The position numbers were made by a program, and so were the translations under genes. Of a stretch of DNA of 26,334 bases, positions 15,272-22,827 are shown piece by piece. This DNA is from an uncultured Bdellovibrionales bacterium (lineage in GTDB: Bacteria > Bdellovibrionota > Bdellovibrionia > Bdellovibrionales > JAMPXM01), in the NCBI GenBank assembly GCA_937927435.1, contig CALBDW010000031.1, positions 1-26,334 of the forward strand, written 5' to 3'. Under the pieces are notes generated by a model. The model was given only the letters and a program-made list of their open reading frames with translations. It did no database searches and had not been told where the DNA came from. Every line of letters begins with the position of its first letter. Within the stretch, counting starts at the first letter, position 1.

Positions 15272-16125
15272 TGGCGAGCCACCACCTTAAGGTTCCAAAG
15301 ACGATTAAGCTCTTCATCGGCGGGGAATTTCCGCGCACGGAATCGGGCCGCAGTTTTCCCGTCGTCCGCCACGGGACCGACGCACACTTCGCTCACCTCT
15401 GCCGCGCCTCGCGCAAAGACTTCCGTAACGCCGTTGCAGCCGCCAAAGCGGCCCTCGCCTCGTGGGAGCGCCGTACGGCTTACAACCGCGCGCAGATTCT
15501 TTATCGAATGGCTGAAATGTGCGAGGGGAAACGTGACGAGTTCGCTGAAGTCTTATGTTACACACAAGGACTTTCAAACGACGCTGCTCAGAAAGCGGTC
15601 GACGCAGCGATCGATGCCTTCGTCTACTACGCCGGCTACGCCGATAAATACCAACAAGTGATCGGTAACTTGAACCCGGTGAGCGGACCGCACCTCTGCT
15701 TCACCGCCGCCGAGCCCGTAGGTGTCGTCGCCGCACTCTTTGATGAAAACTCCACTCTCGATGAAATCACCGCGGGCCTTTCCGCGATCATTTGTTCGGG
15801 CAATACGGTCGTGGCCCTTCTTCCCGGCGTCACGGGAACGCTGCTCGCGCCGCTTGCAGAAGTCTTCGCGACCTCGGATTTACCGAAGGGAGTCGTGAAC
15901 CTGCTCACCGGTGACGTCTCGGAACTCGCACCTCAGTTCGGCAGCCATATGGAAGTTCAAGCCGTCAGCGTCCAAACAAAGAATGAAGCGCTCTTAGCTG
16001 AACTCAAAATCGCGGGTGCCGAAAACCTCAAGCGAGTGGCTCCTCCCATGCAGACGAACTTGGGTTTAAACAACATCCTTCAATTCGTCGAGTACAAGAC
16101 CGTTTGGCATCCCGTCGGCTACTGA
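15271..16125 (+). CDS. Half-length aldehyde dehydrogenase-like protein, probably catalytically inactive
   Basis: The 284-residue protein resembles only the N-terminal, cofactor-binding half of aldehyde dehydrogenases (KLFIGGEFPRTESGRSFPVV, then AAEPVGVVAAL, ICSGNTVVALLPG and LPKGVVNLLTG). The PWN motif reads LFDEN, the lysine of the VLKP motif is missing, the GST motif is lost, and the entire half carrying the catalytic Glu and Cys is absent. The ending VEYKTVWHPVGY is followed by a normal stop, with no downstream fragment of the missing half, so this is not a fresh frameshift. It has a strong GGAGGAG ribosome site and overlaps the complete ALDH by one base. My recollection is that some actinobacteria have similar short ALDH genes beside deoC. 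It may be a partner subunit. Confidence 0.85.
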   Translation: MASHHLKVPKTIKLFIGGEFPRTESGRSFPVVRHGTDAHFAHLCRASRKDFRNAVAAAKAALASWERRTAYNRAQILYRMAEMCEGKRDEFAEVLCYTQGLSNDAAQKAVDAAIDAFVYYAGYADKYQQVIGNLNPVSGPHLCFTAAEPVGVVAALFDENSTLDEITAGLSAIICSGNTVVALLPGVTGTLLAPLAEVFATSDLPKGVVNLLTGDVSELAPQFGSHMEVQAVSVQTKNEALLAELKIAGAENLKRVAPPMQTNLGLNNILQFVEYKTVWHPVGY

Positions 16126-16898
16126 GGGCGGCCTTTTTGATCGAAGCGGCGGACGTCAACGCCCGCCGCGCGCAAAGCCTTCCGTAAGCCTTGAAGGTGC
16201 CGAAACGCCTCGGGCGAATCACCATGTATGCAAAGCGTTTCAGCTTCGACGTCGACCCAATCGCCCGAGACGCTTTGAACCCTGCCATCTCTCACAAGGC
16301 TCAAAGCTTGAGCGCAAGCTTCCTGAGGATCAGTGATGAGAGCGTCCGAGAAACTTCTGGACCGCAAGCGCCCGTCTTTTTCATACCGCCGGTCGACGAA
16401 CGCCTCACCGATAAAACGCACGCCGCTTTGGGTGCACCAGTGCGCGAATTCCGAGCTGGCGAGCCCTACGATCGCAAGTTCTTGACCGCATTCTTTCGCG
16501 ACTTCGATCAAGACGCTTGCGGTTTCGTGGTCGGTAGCCGCGACGTTGTAGAGCGCTCCATGCGGCTTCAGATGGGTGAGCCTCACCCCTGCGTCATTGC
16601 AGATTCTTTGAAGGCGACTGATCTGTTCGAGAATCGATCTCTTCAGCTCTTCAAAACCGATCGTTACCGGCTTGCGTCCGAAATTTTCACGGTCCGGATA
16701 ACTCGGATGCGCACCGATGGCGAGATCGCGCTCCTTCGCCAGCCGCACGGCTTTTCGCATGGTCGCATCGTCGCCGGCATGTCCACCACAGGCGATATTG
16801 ACGGTTGTCACAAGATCGTACAGGCGGGCTTCTCTGCCATCGGCAAGAAGCTCCGGAATCTCCCCCGCATCGAGATTGAGATCGATCGAACAACCCAT
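16119..16898 (-). CDS. pxpA: 5-oxoprolinase subunit A (LamB/YcsF family)
   Basis: PxpA works with PxpB and PxpC as the ATP-dependent 5-oxoprolinase that opens 5-oxoproline (pyroglutamate) to glutamate. The 259-residue protein has the family motifs SIDLNLDAGE at the N-terminus, VNIACGGHAGD, AIGAHPSYPDRENFGR and LTHLKPHGALYN, then RFIGEAFVDRRYEKDGRL. Length is normal. Its ATG follows the pxpBC fusion by 14 bases with an AAGGGGAG ribosome site, so the complete enzyme is made from one mRNA. Its 3' end overlaps that of the convergent short ALDH gene by seven bases, with no terminator visible between the two operons. Confidence 0.95.
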   Translation of the reverse strand: MGCSIDLNLDAGEIPELLADGREARLYDLVTTVNIACGGHAGDDATMRKAVRLAKERDLAIGAHPSYPDRENFGRKPVTIGFEELKRSILEQISRLQRICNDAGVRLTHLKPHGALYNVAATDHETASVLIEVAKECGQELAIVGLASSEFAHWCTQSGVRFIGEAFVDRRYEKDGRLRSRSFSDALITDPQEACAQALSLVRDGRVQSVSGDWVDVEAETLCIHGDSPEAFRHLQGLRKALRAAGVDVRRFDQKGRPQ

Positions 16899-16912
16899 TC
16901 ACCGGCTCCCCT

Positions 16913-18580
16913 TTAGATGGGTAAAATCGCGTCGTCCAACTCGCGTCGACGCCGGCCCGCCAAATCCCACGCTTCATCGAGGCTCACTTCCCGAAAACGG
17001 ATTCTCTGCCCCGGCCGCACCTGTCCCAAATGAAAGAGGTCGGCTGCGACCACCGTCGCGATTTTGGGATAGCCACCCGTCGTTTGTTGTTCGCAGTAAA
17101 GCACAAGCGCCTGCCCGCCGGAAGGAACTTGGATAGAGCCGGCCGCGACTCCTTCGGTGACGAGCTCCACGCCGCGACGAGAATCGGCCCACGGGAGTAC
17201 AGGCCCATTGAGACGGATCCCACGACGGTCGGTCTCTGGCGTGACTTGAAACTCAGCCGTGAAAAAAGCCCGTCTGGCCTCCTCGGAAAACCAATGCCAC
17301 TGTGGCCCTTTGGTTGCGCGGACCACCGAATGGGCGTCTTCTTGGAACCAACGCCGTACGCTCGAGCGTACACGACGGTAACCGCCGCGACGTTCGCCGG
17401 CGCGAAAAACGCGGACGGTGTCGCCCGAACGGAGTTCACGGCCGTCGAGTCCTCCCCAACGTCCGCCGACGAACGTCGAACGGCTGCCCATCAGTTTCGG
17501 AACATCGATTCCACCCTCGATCGCCAAATACGCACGTAATCCGCCTTCAAGCGCACCCATACTCAGGATTTGCCCAGCCCGAACCGGGTACGACGTCCAC
17601 ATCGACAACGGCTCACCGTCTAAACGAGGCGCGCAGTCGCTTCCGGTTACGGCGATCCACGTCTCGCGAAGAAAGCGAAACGACCCGCCCATCGCCGTCA
17701 TTTCAATCGCGGCCGCGTGATCTTTATTCCCCACAAGACGGTTCGCCAAGACCAGCGAAACCGGATCCGCGGCCCCACCACTCGAAACACCGAAATGAGC
17801 CCAGCCGAACCGCCCCAAATCCTGAACGGTGGCGAATAATCCACCACTCATTACTTCGATCGTCGGCTCCCCCGGAGGCATCGTGATTTCTTCTCTCGCG
17901 GCAAGAGGTTCATCCGACTTACCTTTCCACCGGCTCGCCTCAACGAACCGCACACGGTCTCCGAGCTGCAAAACGCTCGGGCGTACTCGGTACGGATCAA
18001 AAAGTTTAAGCGTCGTACGGCCGATGATCTGCCACCCCCCGGGCGAATCGTCCGGATAGACGCCCGTCTGCCGTCCCGCGACCCCCACACTTCCCGCGGG
18101 AACACGCAAACGCGGCGAACTTAGGCGCGGGGCTATGAGCCGCGGATCTAAGCCCAAAAGATACGCGAAGCCCGGCGCAAACCCCAAAAACGCCACTTCG
18201 TACTCGCTTCCGGTATGGAGTTTGACGACCTCGTCTTCGGAAAGCCTCGTCATTTGTGCAAATGCCGTTAGATCGGGGCCCTCTTCTCCCCCGTACGAGA
18301 CCGGAATTTCCACAACGCGCTCCGGTTCGGCCTCGATTCGATCATCGTTGATAGTCCGCGAAACAAGTTCTTGAATCTCTCGAAAGAGTTCATGCGGATT
18401 CGCGGTCGACGGGTCAAAATCAACGAGCAAACTTTCGTAAGCAGGGTGAAGATTGAGGATCGGAAGGTTTTCGTCCTCCAGCCTCTTACAGACGGCGCAA
18501 ATATCCCGATGGACGCCATGCCGCGGTTGAAAGACGATCAAAATCGCGTGATCGGAGACGAAGGTGATTTGAGCGTCCAT
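16913..18580 (-). CDS. Fused 5-oxoprolinase subunits B and C (PxpB-PxpC)
   Basis: A single 555-residue chain carries both remaining 5-oxoprolinase subunits. Residues about 1-225 are PxpB (KipI-like), with VEIPVSYGGEEGPDL, the FLGFAPGFAYLLGLDPRL loop, RVPAGSVGVAGRQTGVYP and GGWQIIGRT. Residues about 240-555 are PxpC (KipA-like/biotin-dependent carboxylase-like), with TVQDLGRFGWAHFGVSSGGAADP, LAIEGGID and EQQTTGGYPKIATV. In many bacteria these are two genes. The ATG at 18580 has no clear ribosome site but follows an AT-rich stretch. It heads the operon with pxpA. KipI/KipA in Bacillus were first described as regulators of the sporulation kinase KinA, but the neighbouring pxpA supports the oxoprolinase role. 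Confidence 0.94.
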   Translation of the reverse strand: MDAQITFVSDHAILIVFQPRHGVHRDICAVCKRLEDENLPILNLHPAYESLLVDFDPSTANPHELFREIQELVSRTINDDRIEAEPERVVEIPVSYGGEEGPDLTAFAQMTRLSEDEVVKLHTGSEYEVAFLGFAPGFAYLLGLDPRLIAPRLSSPRLRVPAGSVGVAGRQTGVYPDDSPGGWQIIGRTTLKLFDPYRVRPSVLQLGDRVRFVEASRWKGKSDEPLAAREEITMPPGEPTIEVMSGGLFATVQDLGRFGWAHFGVSSGGAADPVSLVLANRLVGNKDHAAAIEMTAMGGSFRFLRETWIAVTGSDCAPRLDGEPLSMWTSYPVRAGQILSMGALEGGLRAYLAIEGGIDVPKLMGSRSTFVGGRWGGLDGRELRSGDTVRVFRAGERRGGYRRVRSSVRRWFQEDAHSVVRATKGPQWHWFSEEARRAFFTAEFQVTPETDRRGIRLNGPVLPWADSRRGVELVTEGVAAGSIQVPSGGQALVLYCEQQTTGGYPKIATVVAADLFHLGQVRPGQRIRFREVSLDEAWDLAGRRRRELDDAILPI

Positions 18581-18617
18581 GCTTTTAAAATAACACGGAC
18601 GCGGGCAAAGATGAAAT

Positions 18618-18641
18618 TTTCCGGCCGTTCTGGGCCGGAAA
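18618..18641. terminator. Stem-loop after the small secreted protein gene
   Basis: TTTCCGGCC (18618-18626) pairs perfectly with GGCCGGAAA (18633-18641) around a six-base loop, five bases past the stop of the small secreted protein gene. No strong T run follows on either strand, so it may be a weak terminator or an mRNA 3'-end stabiliser. It lies 38 bases before the pxpBC start. Confidence 0.5.
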
Positions 18642-18645
18642 CTCC

Positions 18646-18918
18646 TCAGATATCCCTGAATTGACGTTCCGAACGATCATTCAGATCCATCGGGTTTTCG
18701 TAAACGCCTTTGTGGAGCAAGTTATCACCGGAAGATTCATTTTGCTTCGTCGATTCCTCTTGGGAGTACGAAACGTTGTGTTGGAGATGTTGGTGCGCCG
18801 GCACGCTTAAGCAGCCGCGACCACTACAACGGGTCTCATCGTAGGCAAGAGCGCGACTCGCACTCAAAACGAGAACAGCCGCCAATAACGATTTCATGCC
18901 GAGTTTAAAATTCATCAT
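18646..18918 (-). CDS. Small secreted protein of unknown function
   Basis: I do not recognise this 90-residue protein. It begins with a typical Sec signal peptide (about residues 1-25: basic MMNFKLGMK, hydrophobic SLLAAVLVLSAS, then RALA before the likely cleavage site). The mature part of about 65 residues is hydrophilic, with a CSGRGC pair that could form a disulfide, several histidines (PAHQHLQHN), and many Glu, Asn and Ser. The ATG at 18918 has an excellent GGGGAGG ribosome site; the next codon is also ATG. It stands apart from its neighbours, with a stem-loop just after its stop. It is probably periplasmic or extracellular. Confidence 0.7.
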   Translation of the reverse strand: MMNFKLGMKSLLAAVLVLSASRALAYDETRCSGRGCLSVPAHQHLQHNVSYSQEESTKQNESSGDNLLHKGVYENPMDLNDRSERQFRDI

Positions 18919-19050
18919 CTTTTCCTCCCCTGCTCTCAGCAGAGTCATTGGCCGCGAAAACAAAAGATCCCGCGACCTGCATCCATCAGCGCGAATTTCA
19001 TTCAAACACTATGCCGGCGCAGGAGCCCGATTTTCTCAATTAAACGCTCT

Positions 19051-19076
19051 TAAAACCGTCTTCCCACGCGGTTTTA
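19051..19076 (-). terminator. Weak terminator-like hairpin after the beta-barrel-like gene
   Basis: TAAAACCG (19051-19058) and CGGTTTTA (19069-19076) form a perfect 8-bp inverted repeat with a 10-base loop, about 55 bases past the stop at 19132. On the minus strand the right arm ends in TTTTA, a short T run typical of a weak intrinsic terminator. Confidence 0.45.
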
Positions 19077-19131
19077 CGGCCAGACTGTCCATTCGTTTGA
19101 CACTCGGATGGTCCGGGGCCTCTCGGGCGGG

Positions 19132-19863
19132 CTACCTCACTTTTAGGCCCATGACCCACATATTTCCTGTCCTCTGCGGGAACTCCATAGGAACGGTAAA
19201 CTGTTGAAAGAGAGACGTCCGCCGCGTAAGCGAAAACGCAACCTCAAACTTCCCGTAATAAAGCAAACGCTGCGCGGCTTTACTGAATGAGAAGTTTTCC
19301 GGCTCGGAAAATCCGACGTGGCGGTACATGGCCCCGGCCATGACGGACGCTTGGCTGCCTGAGGCCTGTGAAAAAAACCAACGCCACCCGATGGAGCCCG
19401 CGCCACCCCAAACCAGCTCGTCGCGTTCAAGAAAGTCGAGCCTCGCATCGCGGCTTTCAGTCGTCCCTCTTCCCAAAAACAGTTGAAGATCGAAAGTGAG
19501 ACCGTTACGACGGCGACGGAGTAAAGTCCATTCGTTTCCTATCACAATGGTCTGAAATGACGAGGCCGTCTCAAATTCGCTATGGTCGGTCAGTCGTTCA
19601 ACACCGTTTGCTTCATGCCACGACGACCAACCAACCTGCCAGCCGTTCATCCATCGCGCAGCCGGCCTCGAGCGGACAGCTTGGCGGCCTTTCGACGTTC
19701 GTTTCGCCTGAGCGCGCGTGCGATCCGTCTTTTTGCGGGAGACAGACGTGGCCGCCCGTGACGGCTTGCCTTTTTCAGCAGCGTAAACGGGTTTCGCAAA
19801 AAGGAGTGCGAAGGTCGCGACCGCGGTCACAATGAGAGATGCAACTGTCCTTGCGCAAGCCAT
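19132..19863 (-). CDS. Predicted outer-membrane beta-barrel-like protein
   Basis: The 243-residue protein has a Sec signal peptide (about 1-28, ending KPVYA). A strongly basic Arg/Lys/Ser/Ala-rich linker (about 30-70) follows. The rest alternates aromatic and polar residues in short strands, such as WQVGWSSWHE, LTFDLQLFLGRG, GGAGSIGWRWFFSQ and YGKFEVAFSLTRR. The last residues, MWVMGLKVR, resemble a barrel's closing strand, but do not end in the usual phenylalanine. No named family is recognised. The ATG at 19863 has a GTGAGG site and overlaps the end of the preceding CxxCH-barrel gene by 37 bases, so the two are probably expressed together. Confidence 0.65.
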   Translation of the reverse strand: MACARTVASLIVTAVATFALLFAKPVYAAEKGKPSRAATSVSRKKTDRTRAQAKRTSKGRQAVRSRPAARWMNGWQVGWSSWHEANGVERLTDHSEFETASSFQTIVIGNEWTLLRRRRNGLTFDLQLFLGRGTTESRDARLDFLERDELVWGGAGSIGWRWFFSQASGSQASVMAGAMYRHVGFSEPENFSFSKAAQRLLYYGKFEVAFSLTRRTSLFQQFTVPMEFPQRTGNMWVMGLKVR

Positions 19864-20990
19864 TGATCCTCACTCACGCGATCTTTCTCGTCAGCCCGCA
19901 CCTGTATCGCCTGCGCGCGAAGTTCAATCCTTTGCATCGGAAAATACAAAAACCCGAATCCCCACCGCGTCCGAAGCGGCGATGAATCCCTGAACTCGGC
20001 TTTGTCAAATTGGACGATTGATTGGAAGGCGAGCCCCCGTGTGAGCAGATAGTGGGCCTCAAAATAATTGTACGCGCCGAACATCCGGTTGAACCCTTCG
20101 ATTTCAATATCCTTGAAACCGAATTCGCTCAAAAGTGCGTGCCCGCCTTCTTTCCCGTAACGTACGAGCAACGCGTAATTCGTGAGAGTTTCACGTTTCG
20201 TCGACTCGTGTTTCGCCGAAACACCGAAAACCAGCCGTTCATTCCACGAATATTCGTACAAAACAGCCCCTCCGACGGCCCTATCCAGCTCTTCCGCATG
20301 AGCGTTTCCAAAGTACGGCTGAACAAAAAGGTCGTGGTTATCACTATGACGGTACAAGAGGATCGCATGCGTCTGGTCGTTTTGTCCAAGCTTGATCGGC
20401 GCACGGTTGACCGCGGTGTGGTCGGGCTGTTTAATGCCGAACGCCTTGTCCATAAGTCCAACGAAAAGCCAATAAACGTCGTTGATTCTCCAGCGCACGA
20501 AATATTCGCGTAACATCATCTCGCTTTCGCCCAACGGACGGTTCGGCGCGGCCAACTCCGGTTTTCCGACGTAGGAAAACGTCGCGACCAGACCGAGACT
20601 TTCTTCTTCCGTCAGGAACGTGGCCAAATTGAAATCGTTCTGCATGCTGTAATCGCGAACGACCGAGCCATCACGGCCGGGGTTTGTTTGATTCAAAAGC
20701 CGCCGATACTTAATCCCAGGCTTCAGCCAGTACGGACTTGAAAAGCAGCCGAGGAAGTGCGAGCACTCGCCGAGCCTTTCGTCATCAGTGTTCGGCATCC
20801 AAAACGGGCGCGCGGCGATCTCCGCGCCAAAAAGCGCGCGACCGTAATCATTGAGTTGCCCGCCACCGGTTGCGTTATAATGACAGGTTAAACAGGACCG
20901 GTAACCGTAACCTATGAACTCAGGATAGGCGCCGGCCGTATTCCATCCCAGGGCGATTCCAAATAAGAGAACCAATCGCCATCGCTTCAC
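19827..20990 (-). CDS. Exported heme-binding (CxxCH) protein with beta-barrel-like C-terminal domain
   Basis: The 387-residue protein starts with a signal peptide (about 1-21, MKRWRLVLLFGIALGW...AGA). The mature N-terminus then has RSCLTCHYNATGGGQLNDYGR, which holds one c-type heme motif, C33-x-x-C36-H37. From about residue 90 on it consists of amphipathic strands rich in Tyr, Phe and Arg (LGLVATFSYVGK, YFVRWRINDVYWLFVGLMDK, HDLFVQPYFGN, VLYEYSWNERLVFGVSAKH), consistent with an outer-membrane barrel. It uses a GTG start without a clear ribosome site. It lies 51 bases after the cytochrome/DUF1501 operon on the same strand. I infer a heme-bearing outer-membrane protein; electron transfer is possible but not shown. 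Confidence 0.75.
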   Translation of the reverse strand: MKRWRLVLLFGIALGWNTAGAYPEFIGYGYRSCLTCHYNATGGGQLNDYGRALFGAEIAARPFWMPNTDDERLGECSHFLGCFSSPYWLKPGIKYRRLLNQTNPGRDGSVVRDYSMQNDFNLATFLTEEESLGLVATFSYVGKPELAAPNRPLGESEMMLREYFVRWRINDVYWLFVGLMDKAFGIKQPDHTAVNRAPIKLGQNDQTHAILLYRHSDNHDLFVQPYFGNAHAEELDRAVGGAVLYEYSWNERLVFGVSAKHESTKRETLTNYALLVRYGKEGGHALLSEFGFKDIEIEGFNRMFGAYNYFEAHYLLTRGLAFQSIVQFDKAEFRDSSPLRTRWGFGFLYFPMQRIELRAQAIQVRADEKDRVSEDQWLAQGQLHLSL

Positions 20991-21041
20991 TTTTACGACT
21001 ATTCATGCTGATTAATAGCGAGTCAAGGCGTCTCAGCTCGG

Positions 21042-21500
21042 CTAATAATTTTTAACGACAGTTTCTTCGTCGGAACCGGCTTTCAGATAAAGTTCAACCC
21101 GCAGTCGATCGGTTTGGACTTGGGAGGAACAATCGAACTCGATGGTGCTCTCGCCCGGAGCGAGAGTTCCCGTTCGCGTCGGACAGACAATGTCTTCATC
21201 AGGCGTTGTAATCCGGACCCGGTACTCGATATGCTTGGCCGAATCGGTCGCATGCGCGGCAGCCCCGACGAACTTGAACTCGGAGAGTCCCTCGACCTGG
21301 CTCGCATCACGATACAGCAAGATTTCCGCGTAAAACTTAGGCGCCGCCTTGTACCGATAGTTGAAGAATGCGGCCTCATGATCGAGGAACCGCACGCGCT
21401 CGGGCTCGCCGCAAGCTTGGAAGGAGAGCGTGATCCCGGCCCCCACGGCGAGAACCGCGCCCAATATTGCACTTTTACGTTTCCACCACGCCTGTCCCAT
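21042..21500 (-). CDS. Lipoprotein-like exported protein, unknown function
   Basis: The 152-residue protein has an N-terminal signal peptide (basic WWKRKS, then hydrophobic AILGAVLAVGAGITLSF) ending in FQAC at Cys30. This is an unusual lipobox: the residue at -3 is Phe and at -2 is Gln. The mature part has the look of a small beta-sandwich domain (IEYRVRITTPDEDIVCPTR, STIEFDCSSQVQTDRLRVELYL) with two further cysteines. No family is recognised. The ATG at 21500 is chosen; a TTG four codons upstream, overlapping the preceding stop, is possible. It is the last gene of the five-gene cytochrome/DUF1501 operon. Confidence 0.7.
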   Translation of the reverse strand: MGQAWWKRKSAILGAVLAVGAGITLSFQACGEPERVRFLDHEAAFFNYRYKAAPKFYAEILLYRDASQVEGLSEFKFVGAAAHATDSAKHIEYRVRITTPDEDIVCPTRTGTLAPGESTIEFDCSSQVQTDRLRVELYLKAGSDEETVVKNY

Positions 21501-21508
21501 CTCTCCGC

Positions 21509-22111
21509 TCAAGGGTTACCCAAGTAACGCACGATCTTCGCGATATCTTCGTCCGAGAGTAGCTGAAGTTCCGTCGAGTTTTTCATCGAGCCTGTGCCAG
21601 GCAAGAGCCCCCGAATCGCCTGTTTAATCGCCGCCTCTGAACTTCCGCGCTTGGAAGCGGCGTCGTGACAACCGGCACAATACACCTGAAATAGCCGGCG
21701 CCCTTCTACGTATTTCTCGTCCCCACCCCCATCGTTCCCGGGAGCGACGACGACAAGATTGCTATCGTATTTTCGTACCGGGACTGGACCAAAATTAAGT
21801 TCGATCACCCTCTCTTTATTCGTAACCCGGAAGACGATTTGAACATCCGCTTCATCGGCGCATTTCAATAAAAACACCTTCGGGATGTATGGGTCTCTCA
21901 TGACCCGGCAATCCTTACCGGACGAATCTTTCACAAAAGCCGAGAGTTCTCCCGAATTGACGGACTCCCCTCCAACCCGGAAGGGAATGAGGATACCGGG
22001 CTGGATCGAACGCGAATCATATAAAGGCGTGACCTCAAGTGAAACCGCCGGAGCGTTCGCAGCCCAAAGAATCGTTAACAAAAGTAAAATCCCCTTCCAC
22101 TTCCACTTCAT
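21509..22111 (-). CDS. Exported mono-heme cytochrome c
   Basis: The 200-residue protein begins MKWKWKGILLLLTILW with a signal peptide cut near ANA/PAV. An N-terminal segment (about 25-125) of beta character with two cysteines has no family I recognise. After a GNDGGGD linker comes a class I cytochrome c domain (about 132-198): YVEGRRLFQVYCAGCHDAAS with heme-binding C145, C148 and H149, a likely axial methionine M176 in GTGSMKN, and the terminal helix LSDEDIAKIVRYLGNP. The ATG overlaps the stop of the preceding gene (ATGA). It is the only typical soluble electron carrier in this operon, probably periplasmic. Confidence 0.9.
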   Translation of the reverse strand: MKWKWKGILLLLTILWAANAPAVSLEVTPLYDSRSIQPGILIPFRVGGESVNSGELSAFVKDSSGKDCRVMRDPYIPKVFLLKCADEADVQIVFRVTNKERVIELNFGPVPVRKYDSNLVVVAPGNDGGGDEKYVEGRRLFQVYCAGCHDAASKRGSSEAAIKQAIRGLLPGTGSMKNSTELQLLSDEDIAKIVRYLGNP

Positions 22112-22827
22112 AGCACTTGCCACTGAGGCGAAACACAAACAGTGTACAGCACTCCTCTCCAATCATCTATCTTAGCCGGCAGCGAGAACATCAACTGCAA
22201 TGATTCAATCAACCCCTCGTCAGGGTCGGGCCCGTTGCGATAAAAAAGTTCGATCGCCGTCTTGATATTTTCGCGAGTCGGCTCCGGCACCGCGACATTG
22301 GCGATCTTCGCAAGCGCGTATTTCAGCGTCGTATTGTTGGTCACCAGGTCCGAACAAGCGCGCGCGATCAATGCCTGACGACTAACGGTTCCGTTCGGAT
22401 TCACGCGAGCCTGCGTGCGATTGACCGAAGACATCGAACAAGCTTGCATGGAGTCGGCGCGCGAAAGCGTCCCGTTCGACTTCAATTCGCGGTGATCTTC
22501 ATAAACCGAACAGGCACTTCCATGAGTCAAAGCGTCGCTGAAAACCTTCGCGGTATCGACCGAGCCGGCCTGCGGGCCGAAAACATCTTCAAAAAGTGAC
22601 TTGAGATAATACCGGTCGACCAAAATAAGCTCAGCATTGGTCTCTTGTTTAGTCGGCATCGGAACATGAAGCTCTCCTTCCTGGAGCGCCTGCGAAAGCA
22701 GTTCAACGGAAAACGAACGCTCGATCGGAACGAATGCTTCGCCTGCACAGTTCTGAAAAAGGACGACGGCGCCGCCGAAAGCGAATAGGGTCACGAACAG
22801 CGCGATTCGAACCCGAGGATTACGCAT
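22108..22827 (-). CDS. Lipoprotein-like exported protein linked to DUF1501 operon
   Basis: The 239-residue protein has a signal peptide (RNPRVR, then hydrophobic IALFVTLFAFGGAVVL) ending FQNC at Cys27, the same unusual lipobox type as the gene at 21042. The mature part is mostly helical and holds four more cysteines (SACSVYED, MQACSMSS, ARACSDL, YTVCVSP), possibly disulfide-bonded. The C-terminal NIKTAIELFYRNG...WRGVLYTVCVSPQW recalls the closing helices of DUF1553/DUF1585-type proteins, where a similar 'W..vl.....SP.f' ending is common; I offer that only as a resemblance. The start overlaps the DUF1501-like gene by eight bases, so it is translationally coupled to it. Confidence 0.75.
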   Translation of the reverse strand: MRNPRVRIALFVTLFAFGGAVVLFQNCAGEAFVPIERSFSVELLSQALQEGELHVPMPTKQETNAELILVDRYYLKSLFEDVFGPQAGSVDTAKVFSDALTHGSACSVYEDHRELKSNGTLSRADSMQACSMSSVNRTQARVNPNGTVSRQALIARACSDLVTNNTTLKYALAKIANVAVPEPTRENIKTAIELFYRNGPDPDEGLIESLQLMFSLPAKIDDWRGVLYTVCVSPQWQVL

